A stretch of 64,000 bases of DNA from Pseudomonadota bacterium. Lineage in GTDB: Bacteria; Pseudomonadota; Gammaproteobacteria; Burkholderiales; Burkholderiaceae_C. The notes under the pieces are model-generated. The model did not search any database. It was given only the letters and a program-made list of their open reading frames with translations, and was not told the origin of the DNA. A program made the translations under genes and the position numbers. Positions 34,118-45,656 of this stretch are shown here, piece after piece (the first letter of the stretch is position 1; each line of letters starts with the position of its first letter). The stretch spans positions 62,001 to 126,000 of the forward strand of contig JAIUPQ010000003.1 in the NCBI GenBank assembly GCA_020161145.1, given 5' to 3'.

Positions 34118-36604
34118 TCAGACGGCCATGGTTTGCCGCGTGCGTACGGCGTCGGTATGGGTAAAGAAACGGCGGTCGAGCTGGTCGGCCAGATGCCGGG
34201 CGGCGCCGATGAGGGCTTGCAACTGCCGCGCCAGCACGGGGGCCGAGCCGGGCAAATCGTCCAGGTCGAACTCGTCCAGCGCCGAGGCGCTCTCGACCAC
34301 GCCGTGCTGCGGCACGGCGCGCAGTTCCTGGCGCAGCACGGCCAGGTCCTGGCGCAGCGCCAGCACCTGGAACTGCACGCTGCGCGGGTTGCCCGCATCA
34401 AAGACCGCCAGGTCGATCACCGGCAGCAGCTCGGGCGCCCGCATGTAGCGCGAGCGGTAGGTGATGCTGGAGTCCAGCAGCTCCAGCAGCCAGTCCAGCG
34501 CGTCCGGCGCGCTGGCCGTGGGCTGCACGACGAAGGTGGCCACGGCGGTGGCCACGAAGTCCAGCCGCTCGATGCGCCGGCCCAGCATCAGAAAGCGCCA
34601 GCCTTCGTCGCGCGTCATGTTGTCCATGGTGAAGCCCGACAGCGAGGCGGCCAGCGTCAGCACGCGGTCGAGAAACAGGTGGGCGTGGGCCAGCCCTTGC
34701 GCCCCCCCCTGCGCCTGCATCAGGTCGTGCTGCAGGCGGGTCAGCGTGTGCCAGTGGTCGAGCGAAAAGCGGTCGCGCAGCCGGGCCGCCGTGCGCAGCA
34801 CCTGCTGCACGGTGGCGGCCACGCCGCCCGGCATGCCCTCGTCGAAGACGGCGGCCAGCGCGTCGGTGCTGTGGCTGGCGGTGACGGGCAGCACGCCCAG
34901 CACGCGCGCCATGGCCAGCGCGGCGCGCAAGGTAGGCGCCGGCGCTTCGCCCACGGCGTAGTCCACCCGGCCCAGGATGGCGCGCAGCATGCGGGCTGCC
35001 ACCTCCATGCGCTCGGTGTAGCGGCCCAGCCAGAACAGCCCCTCGACGACGCGCGAGGACAGGTTGAGGCCGCCGCGCTGCAGATCAACGCGGCGCATGG
35101 AGGGCTTGAGCAAGGTGCCGCTGTCGTCGGCATGGGCTTGCAGCACCCAGACGTCCTTGGACGAACCGCCCCGCTGCATGGACAGCACATGGGCCTGGGC
35201 GCCGCCTGCCACGCGACCCAGGCCGCCCGGCATGACCGCATAACCTTGCGGGGTGGCCGCCGCATAGGCGCGCAGCCCGCAGATGCGGGGCGCCAGCCCG
35301 TCGTCCTGCCAGGTGGGGGCCTGGGCCAGTTGCACCATCTCCTGCGCCACGTAGGCATGCGGCCTGGCCTCGATGCGGGCCAGCAGGTCGGCCCGCCCGC
35401 CAGCGTCCAGCTCGTGGCCGAAGACGGGCAGCATCTGCTGCGAGGGGTAGGCCGGCTTGATGACCAGCTCGCCCAGGTGGGCCCGCACAAAGGCCAGCGC
35501 GCTGGCCTCGCCGCACCACCAGGTGGCCACCGAGGGCATGGCCAGCGGCTCGCCCAGCAGCTGCTCGCACAGCGCCGGCAAAAAACCCATCAAGGCCTGC
35601 GAGGCGACGACGCCGCTGCCCAGGGCGTTGGCCACCAGCACGCGGCCGGCCCGCACGGCGCCCAGCAGGCCGGGCACGCCCAGCGCCGAGTCGCCGCGCA
35701 ACTCCAGCGGGTCGCACCAGACGTCGTCCTGGCGACGCATCAGCGCATGCACCCGCTGCAGGCCGCGCAGCGACTTGAGGTAGACGGTGTCGCCGCGCAC
35801 GGTCAGGTCCGAGCCCTCGACCAGCGGAAAACCCAGGTGGCGCGCCAGGTAGACGTGTTCGAAATAGGTTTCGTTGGCCGGGCCGGGCGTCCACAGCGCC
35901 ACCAGCGGCTGCTCGCCGGGCGCCACCGGCGCGTAACGCGCCAGCGCCGCCCGCGTGGCGCTGAAGAACTCGGTCAGGTGCGCCACCCGCAGGTCGCGAA
36001 ACAGCTCGGGGTAGGCGCGCGAGACGATGAGCCGGTCTTCCAGCGCATAGCCGGCGCCCGACGGGGCTTGCGTGCGGTCGGCAATGGCCCACCAGCGGCC
36101 ATCGGGCGAGCGCGCCAGATCGACACCGTACTGGTGCAGCCACACCCCGCCCGGTGGCTGCACGCCCTGGCATGGCCACAAAAAACCGTGCTGGCCATAG
36201 ACCAGCGCCGGCGGAATCAAGCCCTGGGCCAGCAGCGTCTGCGGGCCATACAGATCGGCCAGCACCAGATTGAGCAGCCGCGCGCGCTGGGCCACGGCCC
36301 CGGCCAGCGTGGCCCACTCGGCCGCCTCCACGATCAGCGGCAGCGGATCCAGCGACCACGGCCGGTCGGCCCCGCCCGGGTCGGCGTAGACGTTGTAGGT
36401 GACGCCGTTCTCGCGGATGCGCCGCTGCGCCAGCTCGGCTCGCTCACGCATCTGCGCCGGGCTGGTGTCGCGCAGGCGCTCGACGAACGGCCGCCAGTGC
36501 GGCCGTACCGCGCCATCGGGCAAAAACATCTCGTCGAAGCGTTGCGCGTCCAGGGTGTAGTGCGGGGCAAGGGCGCGCAGCATAGGCAGTGGGGGTCGGG
36601 TCAC
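34118..36604 (-). CDS. Circularly permuted ATP-grasp / alpha-E fusion protein
   Basis: An 828-residue fusion. Residues ~1-490 match the circularly permuted type-2 ATP-grasp domain (VTYNVYADPGGADRPWSLDPLPLIV, LGVPGLLGAVRAGRV). Residues ~510-810 are an alpha-E helical domain (LSSRVVEGLFWLGRYTERMEVAARMLRAIL). Compared with the stand-alone paralogue at 37579-38991, key spots differ: KEVHGAGGYGML is here KPAYPSQQMLPV, and LEDNLRVPSG is ADRTQAPSG. The ATP-binding loop may therefore be altered or inactive. The start is a GTG at 36604; ATG at 36583 is possible. It lies 7 bp after the alpha-E gene in one operon. Confidence 0.88.
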   Translation of the reverse strand: MTRPPLPMLRALAPHYTLDAQRFDEMFLPDGAVRPHWRPFVERLRDTSPAQMRERAELAQRRIRENGVTYNVYADPGGADRPWSLDPLPLIVEAAEWATLAGAVAQRARLLNLVLADLYGPQTLLAQGLIPPALVYGQHGFLWPCQGVQPPGGVWLHQYGVDLARSPDGRWWAIADRTQAPSGAGYALEDRLIVSRAYPELFRDLRVAHLTEFFSATRAALARYAPVAPGEQPLVALWTPGPANETYFEHVYLARHLGFPLVEGSDLTVRGDTVYLKSLRGLQRVHALMRRQDDVWCDPLELRGDSALGVPGLLGAVRAGRVLVANALGSGVVASQALMGFLPALCEQLLGEPLAMPSVATWWCGEASALAFVRAHLGELVIKPAYPSQQMLPVFGHELDAGGRADLLARIEARPHAYVAQEMVQLAQAPTWQDDGLAPRICGLRAYAAATPQGYAVMPGGLGRVAGGAQAHVLSMQRGGSSKDVWVLQAHADDSGTLLKPSMRRVDLQRGGLNLSSRVVEGLFWLGRYTERMEVAARMLRAILGRVDYAVGEAPAPTLRAALAMARVLGVLPVTASHSTDALAAVFDEGMPGGVAATVQQVLRTAARLRDRFSLDHWHTLTRLQHDLMQAQGGAQGLAHAHLFLDRVLTLAASLSGFTMDNMTRDEGWRFLMLGRRIERLDFVATAVATFVVQPTASAPDALDWLLELLDSSITYRSRYMRAPELLPVIDLAVFDAGNPRSVQFQVLALRQDLAVLRQELRAVPQHGVVESASALDEFDLDDLPGSAPVLARQLQALIGAARHLADQLDRRFFTHTDAVRTRQTMAV

Positions 36605-36611
36605 GCCGCCG

Positions 36612-37577
36612 TCAGGGCGTGCGGGGCGCGGCGTCGGCCAGCATGGGGTTGAGCACCTGGTCGCCGATCAACTGGCCCAGCGCATAGAGGCGGTCGATCT
36701 TGTCTTCCAGCCAGGCGTGCACGCCATGCGCCAGGATGTCTTCGACGCGGGCGAACTGCACCTCGGCGTGCAGCTTGCCGGCCGTGCGCAGCACGTCGGC
36801 GCTGTGGGCGTTGGACACCGCTTCGAGGTTGCGCACCACGCCGGCCAGACAGTAGCGCAGCGAGCGCGGCATGTCGCGGCGCAGCAGCATCAGCTCCAGC
36901 GCCCGCTCGGAGGTGACGGCGTCGCGCCAGACCCGCCGGTAGGCCTCCACGGCCGAGACGGCGCGCACCAGCGCGGCGGCCCAGTGGGCATCGTCGCTGG
37001 CGTCGTCGCCGTTGCCGGCGGCGCTGCCGTGGTAGCGGGCATCCAGGATGCGCGCCGTGGAGTCGGCGCGCTCCAGCAGCGTGCCCAGCCGGATGAAGTG
37101 GTAGCACTCGTCCTGCAGCAGCGTGCCCAGCGTGACGCCGCGCGACAGCGACGAGCGCTCCTTGACCCATTCAAAGTAGGCCACGTAGCCCATCTGCATG
37201 ATCTGCTCGAAGCTGGTGCGCCGGGCGGTCAGCCAGGTGGTGTTGATGGTCTCCCACATCTCGGTGGTGATGGTGCCGCGCACGGCGTGCGCGTTCTCGC
37301 GGCATTGGCGCAGGCAGCCGTGGATGGACGCCGGGTTGGTGTCGTCGCAGGTCATGAAGTGCAGCACGCGCTCGGCGCCGGTGTCGGCGTGGCGGGCACC
37401 GAACGGGCCCTCCAGGCTGTGCAGCGCAATCACGCCGGCCCAGTCGGCCACCGGATGGGCGCGGCTCTGGCGCACCAGCGACATCTGCCAGGTGGTGTCC
37501 AGCAGGCGGGCGAGGTTCTCTGCGCGCTCCATGTAGCGCGCCATCCAGAACAGGTGTTCGGCAGTACGGGACAGCAT
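36612..37577 (-). CDS. Alpha-E domain protein
   Basis: A 321-residue, almost entirely alpha-helical protein of the alpha-E family. It starts with MLSRTAEHLFWMARYMERAENLARLLD, the diagnostic sequence, and has no recognised catalytic motif. The ATG follows the ATP-grasp stop after a single base, so translation is coupled. Alpha-E proteins always seem to travel with circularly permuted ATP-grasp enzymes and transglutaminases, and are thought to form a scaffold or substrate-binding partner in making or modifying a peptide. The actual product is unknown. Confidence 0.92.
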   Translation of the reverse strand: MLSRTAEHLFWMARYMERAENLARLLDTTWQMSLVRQSRAHPVADWAGVIALHSLEGPFGARHADTGAERVLHFMTCDDTNPASIHGCLRQCRENAHAVRGTITTEMWETINTTWLTARRTSFEQIMQMGYVAYFEWVKERSSLSRGVTLGTLLQDECYHFIRLGTLLERADSTARILDARYHGSAAGNGDDASDDAHWAAALVRAVSAVEAYRRVWRDAVTSERALELMLLRRDMPRSLRYCLAGVVRNLEAVSNAHSADVLRTAGKLHAEVQFARVEDILAHGVHAWLEDKIDRLYALGQLIGDQVLNPMLADAAPRTP

Positions 37578-37578
37578 C

Positions 37579-38991
37579 TCAATCCTCCAGAACCCAGGTG
37601 TCCTTGGTGCCCCCGCCCTGCGACGAGTTGACGACCAGCGAGCCTTCGCGCAGCGCCACCCGCGAGAGACCGCCGGGCACCATCTCGATGCCCCGGCTGC
37701 TGGACAGCACGAAGGGCCGCAGATCGACGTGGCGGGGTGCGATGCCTTGCTCCACATAGGTGGGGCAGGCCGACAGCGCCAGCGTGGGCTGGGCGATGTA
37801 GCCCTCGGGCTTGGCCCGCACGCGCTCGCCAAAGGCCTCGATCTCGGCGCGGCTGGATGCCGGACCCACCAGCATGCCGTAGCCGCCCGCGCCATGCACC
37901 TCCTTGACCACCAGCTCGGACAGGTGGTCGAGCACATAGGCCAGGTCGTCCGCCTCGCGGCACTGGTAGGTGGGCACGTTGTTCAGCAGCGGCTCCTCGC
38001 CCAGATAGAAGCGGATCATGTCGGGGACGTAGGGGTAGATGGACTTGTCGTCCGCCACGCCGGTGCCCACGGCGTTGCACAGCGTCACGCCGCCGCTGCG
38101 GTAGGCGTCCAGCAGGCCGGGCACGCCCAGCATGGAGTCGGGCCGGAAGGCCAGCGGGTCGAGGAAGTCGTCATCGATGCGCCGGTAGATGACGTGCACC
38201 CGCCGCCGCCCCTGGGTGGTGCGCATGAAGACCTGGCCGCCCTGCACGAACAGGTCGCGCCCCTCGATCAGCTCCACCCCCATCTGCTTGGCCAGAAAGG
38301 CGTGCTCGAAGTAGGCGCTGTTGTAGGCCCCGGGCGTCAGCACCACCACGGTGGGCTCCTCCACGCCGGCCGGCGCGGCGGCCTTGAGGGTCTCGAACAG
38401 CAAGTCGGGGTAATGCAGCACGTTGGCCACGGTCTGGCGCGCGAACAGCTCGGGAAAGAGCCGCAACATCATCTTGCGGTCTTCGAGCAGGTAGGACACG
38501 CCCGAGGGCACGCGCAGGTTGTCTTCCAGCACGTAGAACTCGCCCTGGCCGGCGCGCACGATGTCCACCCCGGCGATGTGGGCGTAGATGCCGTCCGGCA
38601 CGTCCACGCCCTGCATCTCGGGCCGGTACTGGGCGTTGCGCAGCACCTGATCGGCCGGGATGCGGCCTGCGCGCAAGATGTCCTGGCCGTGGTAGACGTC
38701 GTGCAGAAAGTGGTTCAGCGCCTTGACCCGCTGGCGCAGCCCCCGCTCCAACTGACGCCACTCGTGCGCCGGGATGACGCGCGGGATGATGTCGAACGGA
38801 ATCAACCGCTCGGTGCCCGCCTCTTCGCCATACACCGCAAAGGTGATGCCCACGCGGTGGAAGGCCGAGTCGGCCTCGGCGCGCTTGTGGGCGATGCGCT
38901 CGGCCGGCGTGGCGCGCAGCCAGTCGTCGAACACGCGGTAGTGGGGGCGCACCCGACCGGTGTCGTCGTGCATTTCGTTGTAGAACGTCAT
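37579..38991 (-). CDS. Circularly permuted type-2 ATP-grasp protein
   Basis: A 470-residue ATP-grasp ligase-like protein, first gene of the four-gene operon. Family motifs are complete: ITFAVYGEEAGTERLIPFDIIPR, VLEDNLRVPSGVSYLLEDRKMMLRLFPELF, LTPGAYNSAYFEHAFLAKQMGVELIEGRDL, the glycine-rich KEVHGAGGYGMLVGP, and GGGTKDTWVLED at the end. It probably forms an amide or peptide bond using ATP. AGGAG precedes the ATG at 38991. The 113 bp upstream (38992-39104), down to the alaS stop, show no obvious gene. Confidence 0.92.
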   Translation of the reverse strand: MTFYNEMHDDTGRVRPHYRVFDDWLRATPAERIAHKRAEADSAFHRVGITFAVYGEEAGTERLIPFDIIPRVIPAHEWRQLERGLRQRVKALNHFLHDVYHGQDILRAGRIPADQVLRNAQYRPEMQGVDVPDGIYAHIAGVDIVRAGQGEFYVLEDNLRVPSGVSYLLEDRKMMLRLFPELFARQTVANVLHYPDLLFETLKAAAPAGVEEPTVVVLTPGAYNSAYFEHAFLAKQMGVELIEGRDLFVQGGQVFMRTTQGRRRVHVIYRRIDDDFLDPLAFRPDSMLGVPGLLDAYRSGGVTLCNAVGTGVADDKSIYPYVPDMIRFYLGEEPLLNNVPTYQCREADDLAYVLDHLSELVVKEVHGAGGYGMLVGPASSRAEIEAFGERVRAKPEGYIAQPTLALSACPTYVEQGIAPRHVDLRPFVLSSSRGIEMVPGGLSRVALREGSLVVNSSQGGGTKDTWVLED

Positions 38992-39104
38992 GGGACTCCT
39001 CGTGCGTGACCAGGCGCAAGGCGCAAGCCGTGCGCCATCGGCTTGTACCGCATCCGGTTTGGTGCCCCGCTGCGGGTTTGCCCCATGGCGCCGCGCGGCG
39101 TCGC

Positions 39105-41735
<2,631 letters not shown>

Positions 41736-41754
41736 GGTGGCTCGAATCGAAGTG

Positions 41755-41807
41755 ACGGCTGGGCCAGGCCCGGGAAGGGTGGCCAGCCGTGAAGACGGCG
41801 GATTTTA
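41755..41807 (-). promoter_or_regulatory. alaS leader with overlapping hairpins and -10 box
   Basis: On the minus strand a TAAAAT hexamer (41802-41807) is followed by GCCGT-CTTC-ACGGC (41786-41799). This shares its second arm with a longer imperfect palindrome, ACGGCTGGCCA pairing with TGGCCCAGCCGT (41780-41790 and 41755-41766, one bulge). The two hairpins exclude each other because both use ACGGC. The site ends 20 bases before the alaS start. E. coli AlaRS represses its own gene by binding a palindrome at the promoter, so a similar role is possible. Confidence 0.45.
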
Positions 41808-41832
41808 TGAGGGCCTGACTGCCTCGCCGCGA

Positions 41833-42747
41833 TCAGAGCAAGGCCTTCATCGTGGTCAGCAGCTGCATCAGCAACTGGTTGGCCGCCGGTGAGAGCTGGC
41901 GGCCCAGGCGGGTGATGAGGTGAGCCTCGGCCTTGGCCAGCAGCGGCTGATCCACGGGCAGGGCCAGCACCTCGCCCGCGCCGATGTCCTGCGACAGCGC
42001 AAACGCAGGCAACAGGCTCACCCCCTGCCCGGTCTGCGCGAAATGCTTGATGACCGACATCGAGTTGGTTGTCAGCTTGAGCGTCAGGCGCACCTTGTCC
42101 ATCTGTGCGGCTATCTGCACGATCTGCCGCGTGCCGTAGGCCTCGTGCATCAGCGCCAACGGGTGGGCGGCCACCTGCCTGAGGGTCAACGGGCCAGCCA
42201 CCCGGGCCAGCGGATGGTCTGGCGCGACGATGGCGCACAGCGGCTGGCGCACGGCCACGTGCGAGCGGATGCCGGGCCGTATCGGCGGGATGTAGACCAG
42301 GCCGATGTGCGCCGTGTCCTCCTCGACCATGCGCAGCACGTCGTTGGTGCCGCCCAGGTTCAGCGCCACGGTCAGGCCGGGGTGGCGGCGCCAGAGGGCC
42401 TGCAAAGGCTCGCCCATCAGGTCGCTGACGAAGCCCTCGCCCAGCGCCAGGTCCACATGGCCCTTGGCCAGACCCCGGATGGCCTGGAGCTGGGCCAGCG
42501 CGTCGTCCTGACTGGCGGCCTGCCGGCGGTGGTAGTCCACCAGCACCTGGCCCGCGTCCGTGGGCCGCACGCCCCGGCCATGGCGCTCCAGCAAGGTGAC
42601 GGCCAACTGGGATTCGAGCTGGGCAATCTGCCGGCTGACCACCGACGGATTGAGGTCCATCTTGTCGGCTGCGGCACGCACCGAGCCGGTCAGCACGGCC
42701 TCGTACAGGTAGCGCACGCGGCGCTCATCAAGGGTGGGGCCGGCCAT
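41833..42747 (-). CDS. LysR family transcriptional regulator
   Basis: A 304-residue LysR-type regulator. The N-terminal winged HTH (RRVRYLYEAVLTGSVRAAADKMDLNPSVVSRQIAQLE) is followed by a linker helix and an effector domain similar to the CbbR/CysB-like fold (HVDLALGEGFVSDLM, HIGLVYIPPIRPG). It diverges from a beta-hydroxyacid dehydrogenase gene across 175 bp that contain a perfect palindrome with the T-N11-A core, so it probably controls that gene and itself. The alaS gene follows 97 bp downstream on the same strand. Confidence 0.92.
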   Translation of the reverse strand: MAGPTLDERRVRYLYEAVLTGSVRAAADKMDLNPSVVSRQIAQLESQLAVTLLERHGRGVRPTDAGQVLVDYHRRQAASQDDALAQLQAIRGLAKGHVDLALGEGFVSDLMGEPLQALWRRHPGLTVALNLGGTNDVLRMVEEDTAHIGLVYIPPIRPGIRSHVAVRQPLCAIVAPDHPLARVAGPLTLRQVAAHPLALMHEAYGTRQIVQIAAQMDKVRLTLKLTTNSMSVIKHFAQTGQGVSLLPAFALSQDIGAGEVLALPVDQPLLAKAEAHLITRLGRQLSPAANQLLMQLLTTMKALL

Positions 42748-42774
42748 CAGGATTCCGTAAAACGAGGTTTGAGT

Positions 42775-42791
42775 GTTGCCTCAAAGGCAAC
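42775..42791. promoter_or_regulatory. LysR-type operator (T-N11-A palindrome)
   Basis: A perfect inverted repeat GTTGCC-TCAAA-GGCAAC contains T-GCCTCAAAGGC-A, exactly the T-N11-A core bound by LysR regulators. It lies 27 bp upstream of the LysR start at 42747 and 131 bp upstream of the divergent dehydrogenase start, the usual place for a site serving both autorepression and activation. Confidence 0.7.
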
Positions 42792-42922
42792 GAAATTCTA
42801 CTGTCGTTGACCTTGCTCATCGAATGGTTTTGACCGAACCTTGCGCCCCTTTGCCGCAGCCGGCCCTGCCGGGCCGGGCGGACAGGTCAAGCGGCACGCG
42901 GTGCCCAGTTGAGGAGCAGGTA

Positions 42923-43801
42923 GTGAGCACAGTGGGTGTAATTGGCTTGGGTCACATGGGCCGCGGCATGGCGCTTGCGCTGCAGCACGACGGTTGGGCG
43001 GTGGTGGGCACGGACGCCTCGCCAGCCGCCCGCCAGGCCTTGGCCGGTGAGCGCATGGCGGTGGTGGACAGCATCACCGAGGTGGCGGCACGGGCCGACG
43101 TGATCGTGCTCTCGCTGCCGACGGCGGCGGTGGTGACCCAGGTGATCACCGGCAAGGATGGCCTGCTGGCGGCTGGCCGTCCGGGGCAGCTGGTGATCGA
43201 CACCTCGACCTCCCACCCCGACACCACGCGCGTGCTGGCCGGCCTGCTGGCGGGGGCCGGCATGGCCTTGATCGACGCCCCGGTCAGCGGCAGCCCCAAG
43301 GCGGCGCTGGCGGGCCAGTTGACCATGTTGCTGGGCGGCGACGCCGCCGATCTGGCACGCGCCGAGCCGGTGCTGGTCACGCTGAGCGCCAAGCGCGTGC
43401 GCGTCGGCGGTGTGGGCGCCGGCCACGTGGCCAAGATTGCCAACAACCTGCTGTGCGCGGCCCACCTGATCGCGGCCGGCGAGGTGGCACAACTGGCCGA
43501 CCGGGCCGGCGTGGACATGGCGCAGCTGCTGGAGGGCATCAATGCCGGCTCGGGCCGCAGCGGCGTCACCCAGACCAACTTCCCCACCTGGATCCTGAAC
43601 AACGCCTTCGACTCGGGCTTCACGATGAAGCTGATGCGCAAAGACGTCCGGCTGGCCGCCGAACTGGTCGGCCAGGCCGGCCTGGATCTGCCCTTGACGG
43701 CCGAGGTGGCACGGCTGTGGGAGGAAAGCGCCGAGTCCATCGACGACGGCGAGGACTTCAACCGCATCGTCGAGTTGGGCCGCGACCACCAGCCCGACTG
43801 A
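42923..43801 (+). CDS. NAD(P)-dependent beta-hydroxyacid dehydrogenase (HIBADH/GarR-like)
   Basis: A 292-residue oxidoreductase of the 3-hydroxyisobutyrate/tartronate semialdehyde dehydrogenase family. Features are the Rossmann loop GVIGLGHMGRGMA (5-17), the substrate motif IDAPVSGSPKAALAGQLTMLLGG (DAPVSGG variant), and GHVAKIANNLL with the catalytic lysine. The GTG start at 42923 is fixed by GAGGAG six bases upstream. Its terminal GRDHQPD ends the family fold normally. The substrate is unresolved: tartronate semialdehyde, sulfolactaldehyde and 3-hydroxyisobutyrate are all possible. The divergent LysR gene probably regulates it. Confidence 0.88.
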   Translation: MSTVGVIGLGHMGRGMALALQHDGWAVVGTDASPAARQALAGERMAVVDSITEVAARADVIVLSLPTAAVVTQVITGKDGLLAAGRPGQLVIDTSTSHPDTTRVLAGLLAGAGMALIDAPVSGSPKAALAGQLTMLLGGDAADLARAEPVLVTLSAKRVRVGGVGAGHVAKIANNLLCAAHLIAAGEVAQLADRAGVDMAQLLEGINAGSGRSGVTQTNFPTWILNNAFDSGFTMKLMRKDVRLAAELVGQAGLDLPLTAEVARLWEESAESIDDGEDFNRIVELGRDHQPD

Positions 43802-43888
43802 GCCCCTCGCTCGCCCCATCCCGCCACCGGCGCGGTGTTCCTGCGCGATGCCGATGCGGGAGCCGCTACCGGCAGGGCGCGCGGGGGC

Positions 43889-45553
43889 CTACTTCAACGC
43901 CTTGTACCGCACCCGATGCGGCCGTGCGCCCTCTTCGCCCAGGCGCTTGATCTTGTCGGCCTCGTACTCCTGGTAGTTGCCTTCGTAGAAGAACCACTGC
44001 GAGTCGCCCTCGGCGGCCAGGATGTGGGTGCAGATGCGGTCGAGGAACCAGCGGTCGTGGCTGATGACCATGGCGCTGCCGGCAAACTCCAGCAGCGCTT
44101 CTTCCAGCGCACGCAGGGTTTCCACGTCGAGGTCGTTGCTGGGCTCGTCCAGCATCAGCACGTTGCCGCCCTGGGCCAGTGTCTTGGCCAGGTGCAGACG
44201 GCCGCGCTCGCCGCCCGAGAGCTGGCCGACCAGTTTCTGCTGGTCGTTGCCCTTGAAGTTGAAGCGGCCGATGTAGGCGCGGCTGGGCATGACGAATTTG
44301 CCCACGGTGATGTTGTCCAGCCCGCCCGAGACGTCTTCCCACACGGTCTTGTCGCCGGCCAGGCCCTCGCGGCTCTGGTCGACGAAGGCCAGTTGCGCCG
44401 TCTTGCCGACCTTGACCTCGCCTGAATCGGGCTGCTCCACGCCCTGGATCAGGCGGAACAACGTGGACTTGCCTGCGCCGTTGGGGCCGATGATGCCGAC
44501 GATGGCGCCGGCCGGCACCTTGAAGCTGAGGTCGTCGATCAGCAGCCGGTCACCAAAGCTCTTGCTGACGCCGACGAACTCGATGACCTCGTTGCCCAGG
44601 CGCTCGGCCACGGGGATGAAGATCTCGTTGGTCTCGTTGCGCTTTTGGTATTCGACGTCGGACAGCTCCTCGAAGCGGGCCAGGCGCGCCTTGCTCTTGG
44701 CCTGGCGGCCCTTGGCGTTCTTGCGCACCCACTCCAGCTCCTGCTTCATGGCCTTGGCGCGCGCGTCCTCGGTCTTCTGCTCGGCCTTGAGGCGGGCTTC
44801 CTTGCCCTCCAGCCAGTCGGAGTAATTGCCTTTGTGCGGAATGCCCTGGCCGCGGTCGAGTTCGAGAATCCACTCGGCGGCGTTGTCCAGGAAGTAGCGG
44901 TCGTGGGTGATGGCCACCACGGTGCCGCCAAAGCGCTTGAGGAACTGCTCCAGCCACTCCACGCTCTCGGCGTCCAGGTGGTTGGTGGGCTCGTCCAGCA
45001 GCAGCATGTCGGGCTTGGACAGCAGCAGCCGGCACAGTGCCACGCGGCGCTTCTCACCGCCCGAGAGGTTGCCGATGACGGCGTCCCAGGGCGACAGGCG
45101 CAGCGCGTCGGCGGCAATCTCCAGCTGGTGGTCGGTGTTCTCGCTGCCGGCGGCGGCGATGATGGCCTCCAGCTCGGCCTGCTCGGCGGCCAGCTTGTCG
45201 AAGTCGGCATCGGGCTCGGCATACTCGGCGTAGACCTCGTCCAGCCGCTTCTTGGCGGCCAGCACGCCGCCTATGCCCTCTTCCACCGCCTCGCGCACGG
45301 TCTGCTCGGGGTTGAGCTGGGGCTCTTGCGGCAGGTAGCCGATGCGGATACCTGGCATGGGCGTGGCCTCGCCTTCGATCTCCTTGTCCAGGCCGGCCAT
45401 GATTTTCAGCAGCGTGGACTTGCCCGAGCCGTTGAGGCCCAGCACGCCGATCTTGGCGCCGGGGAAGAACGACAGCGAGATGTCCTTCAGGATCTGCCGC
45501 TTTGGCGGCACGATCTTGCCGACGCGGTTCATGGTGAAGACGTATTGGGCCAT
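43889..45553 (-). CDS. ettA: Energy-dependent translational throttle protein EttA
   Basis: A 554-residue ABC-F ATPase that binds the ribosomal E site and gates the first elongation steps according to energy state. Two ATPase cassettes are complete: Walker A GLNGSGKST and GPNGAGKST, signatures LSGGEKRRVALC and LSGGERGRLHLA, Walker B LLLDEPTNHLD and LMLDEPSNDLD. The arm and P-site tRNA interaction linker (ELEWVRKNAKGRQAKSKARLARFEEL) identifies EttA rather than other ABC-F members. No membrane segments are present. Confidence 0.97.
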   Translation of the reverse strand: MAQYVFTMNRVGKIVPPKRQILKDISLSFFPGAKIGVLGLNGSGKSTLLKIMAGLDKEIEGEATPMPGIRIGYLPQEPQLNPEQTVREAVEEGIGGVLAAKKRLDEVYAEYAEPDADFDKLAAEQAELEAIIAAAGSENTDHQLEIAADALRLSPWDAVIGNLSGGEKRRVALCRLLLSKPDMLLLDEPTNHLDAESVEWLEQFLKRFGGTVVAITHDRYFLDNAAEWILELDRGQGIPHKGNYSDWLEGKEARLKAEQKTEDARAKAMKQELEWVRKNAKGRQAKSKARLARFEELSDVEYQKRNETNEIFIPVAERLGNEVIEFVGVSKSFGDRLLIDDLSFKVPAGAIVGIIGPNGAGKSTLFRLIQGVEQPDSGEVKVGKTAQLAFVDQSREGLAGDKTVWEDVSGGLDNITVGKFVMPSRAYIGRFNFKGNDQQKLVGQLSGGERGRLHLAKTLAQGGNVLMLDEPSNDLDVETLRALEEALLEFAGSAMVISHDRWFLDRICTHILAAEGDSQWFFYEGNYQEYEADKIKRLGEEGARPHRVRYKALK

Positions 45554-45656
45554 GGTGGGTGCAGTCTGGAGCGAGCGAAACCGCTCATTATCTCAGGCGG
45601 GCCGCCCCGCCTGAGCCCGGGAGCGCGCGCGGCAGAGGCTGGCATCATCCAGCCCC

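Noticed and set aside
33095..36652. A 1185-codon open frame on the plus strand
   Set aside because: It runs antisense through the transglutaminase-like and ATP-grasp/alpha-E genes, crosses the repeat, and its translation is rich in His, Gln and Arg without any recognisable motif. High GC content makes long spurious frames common.
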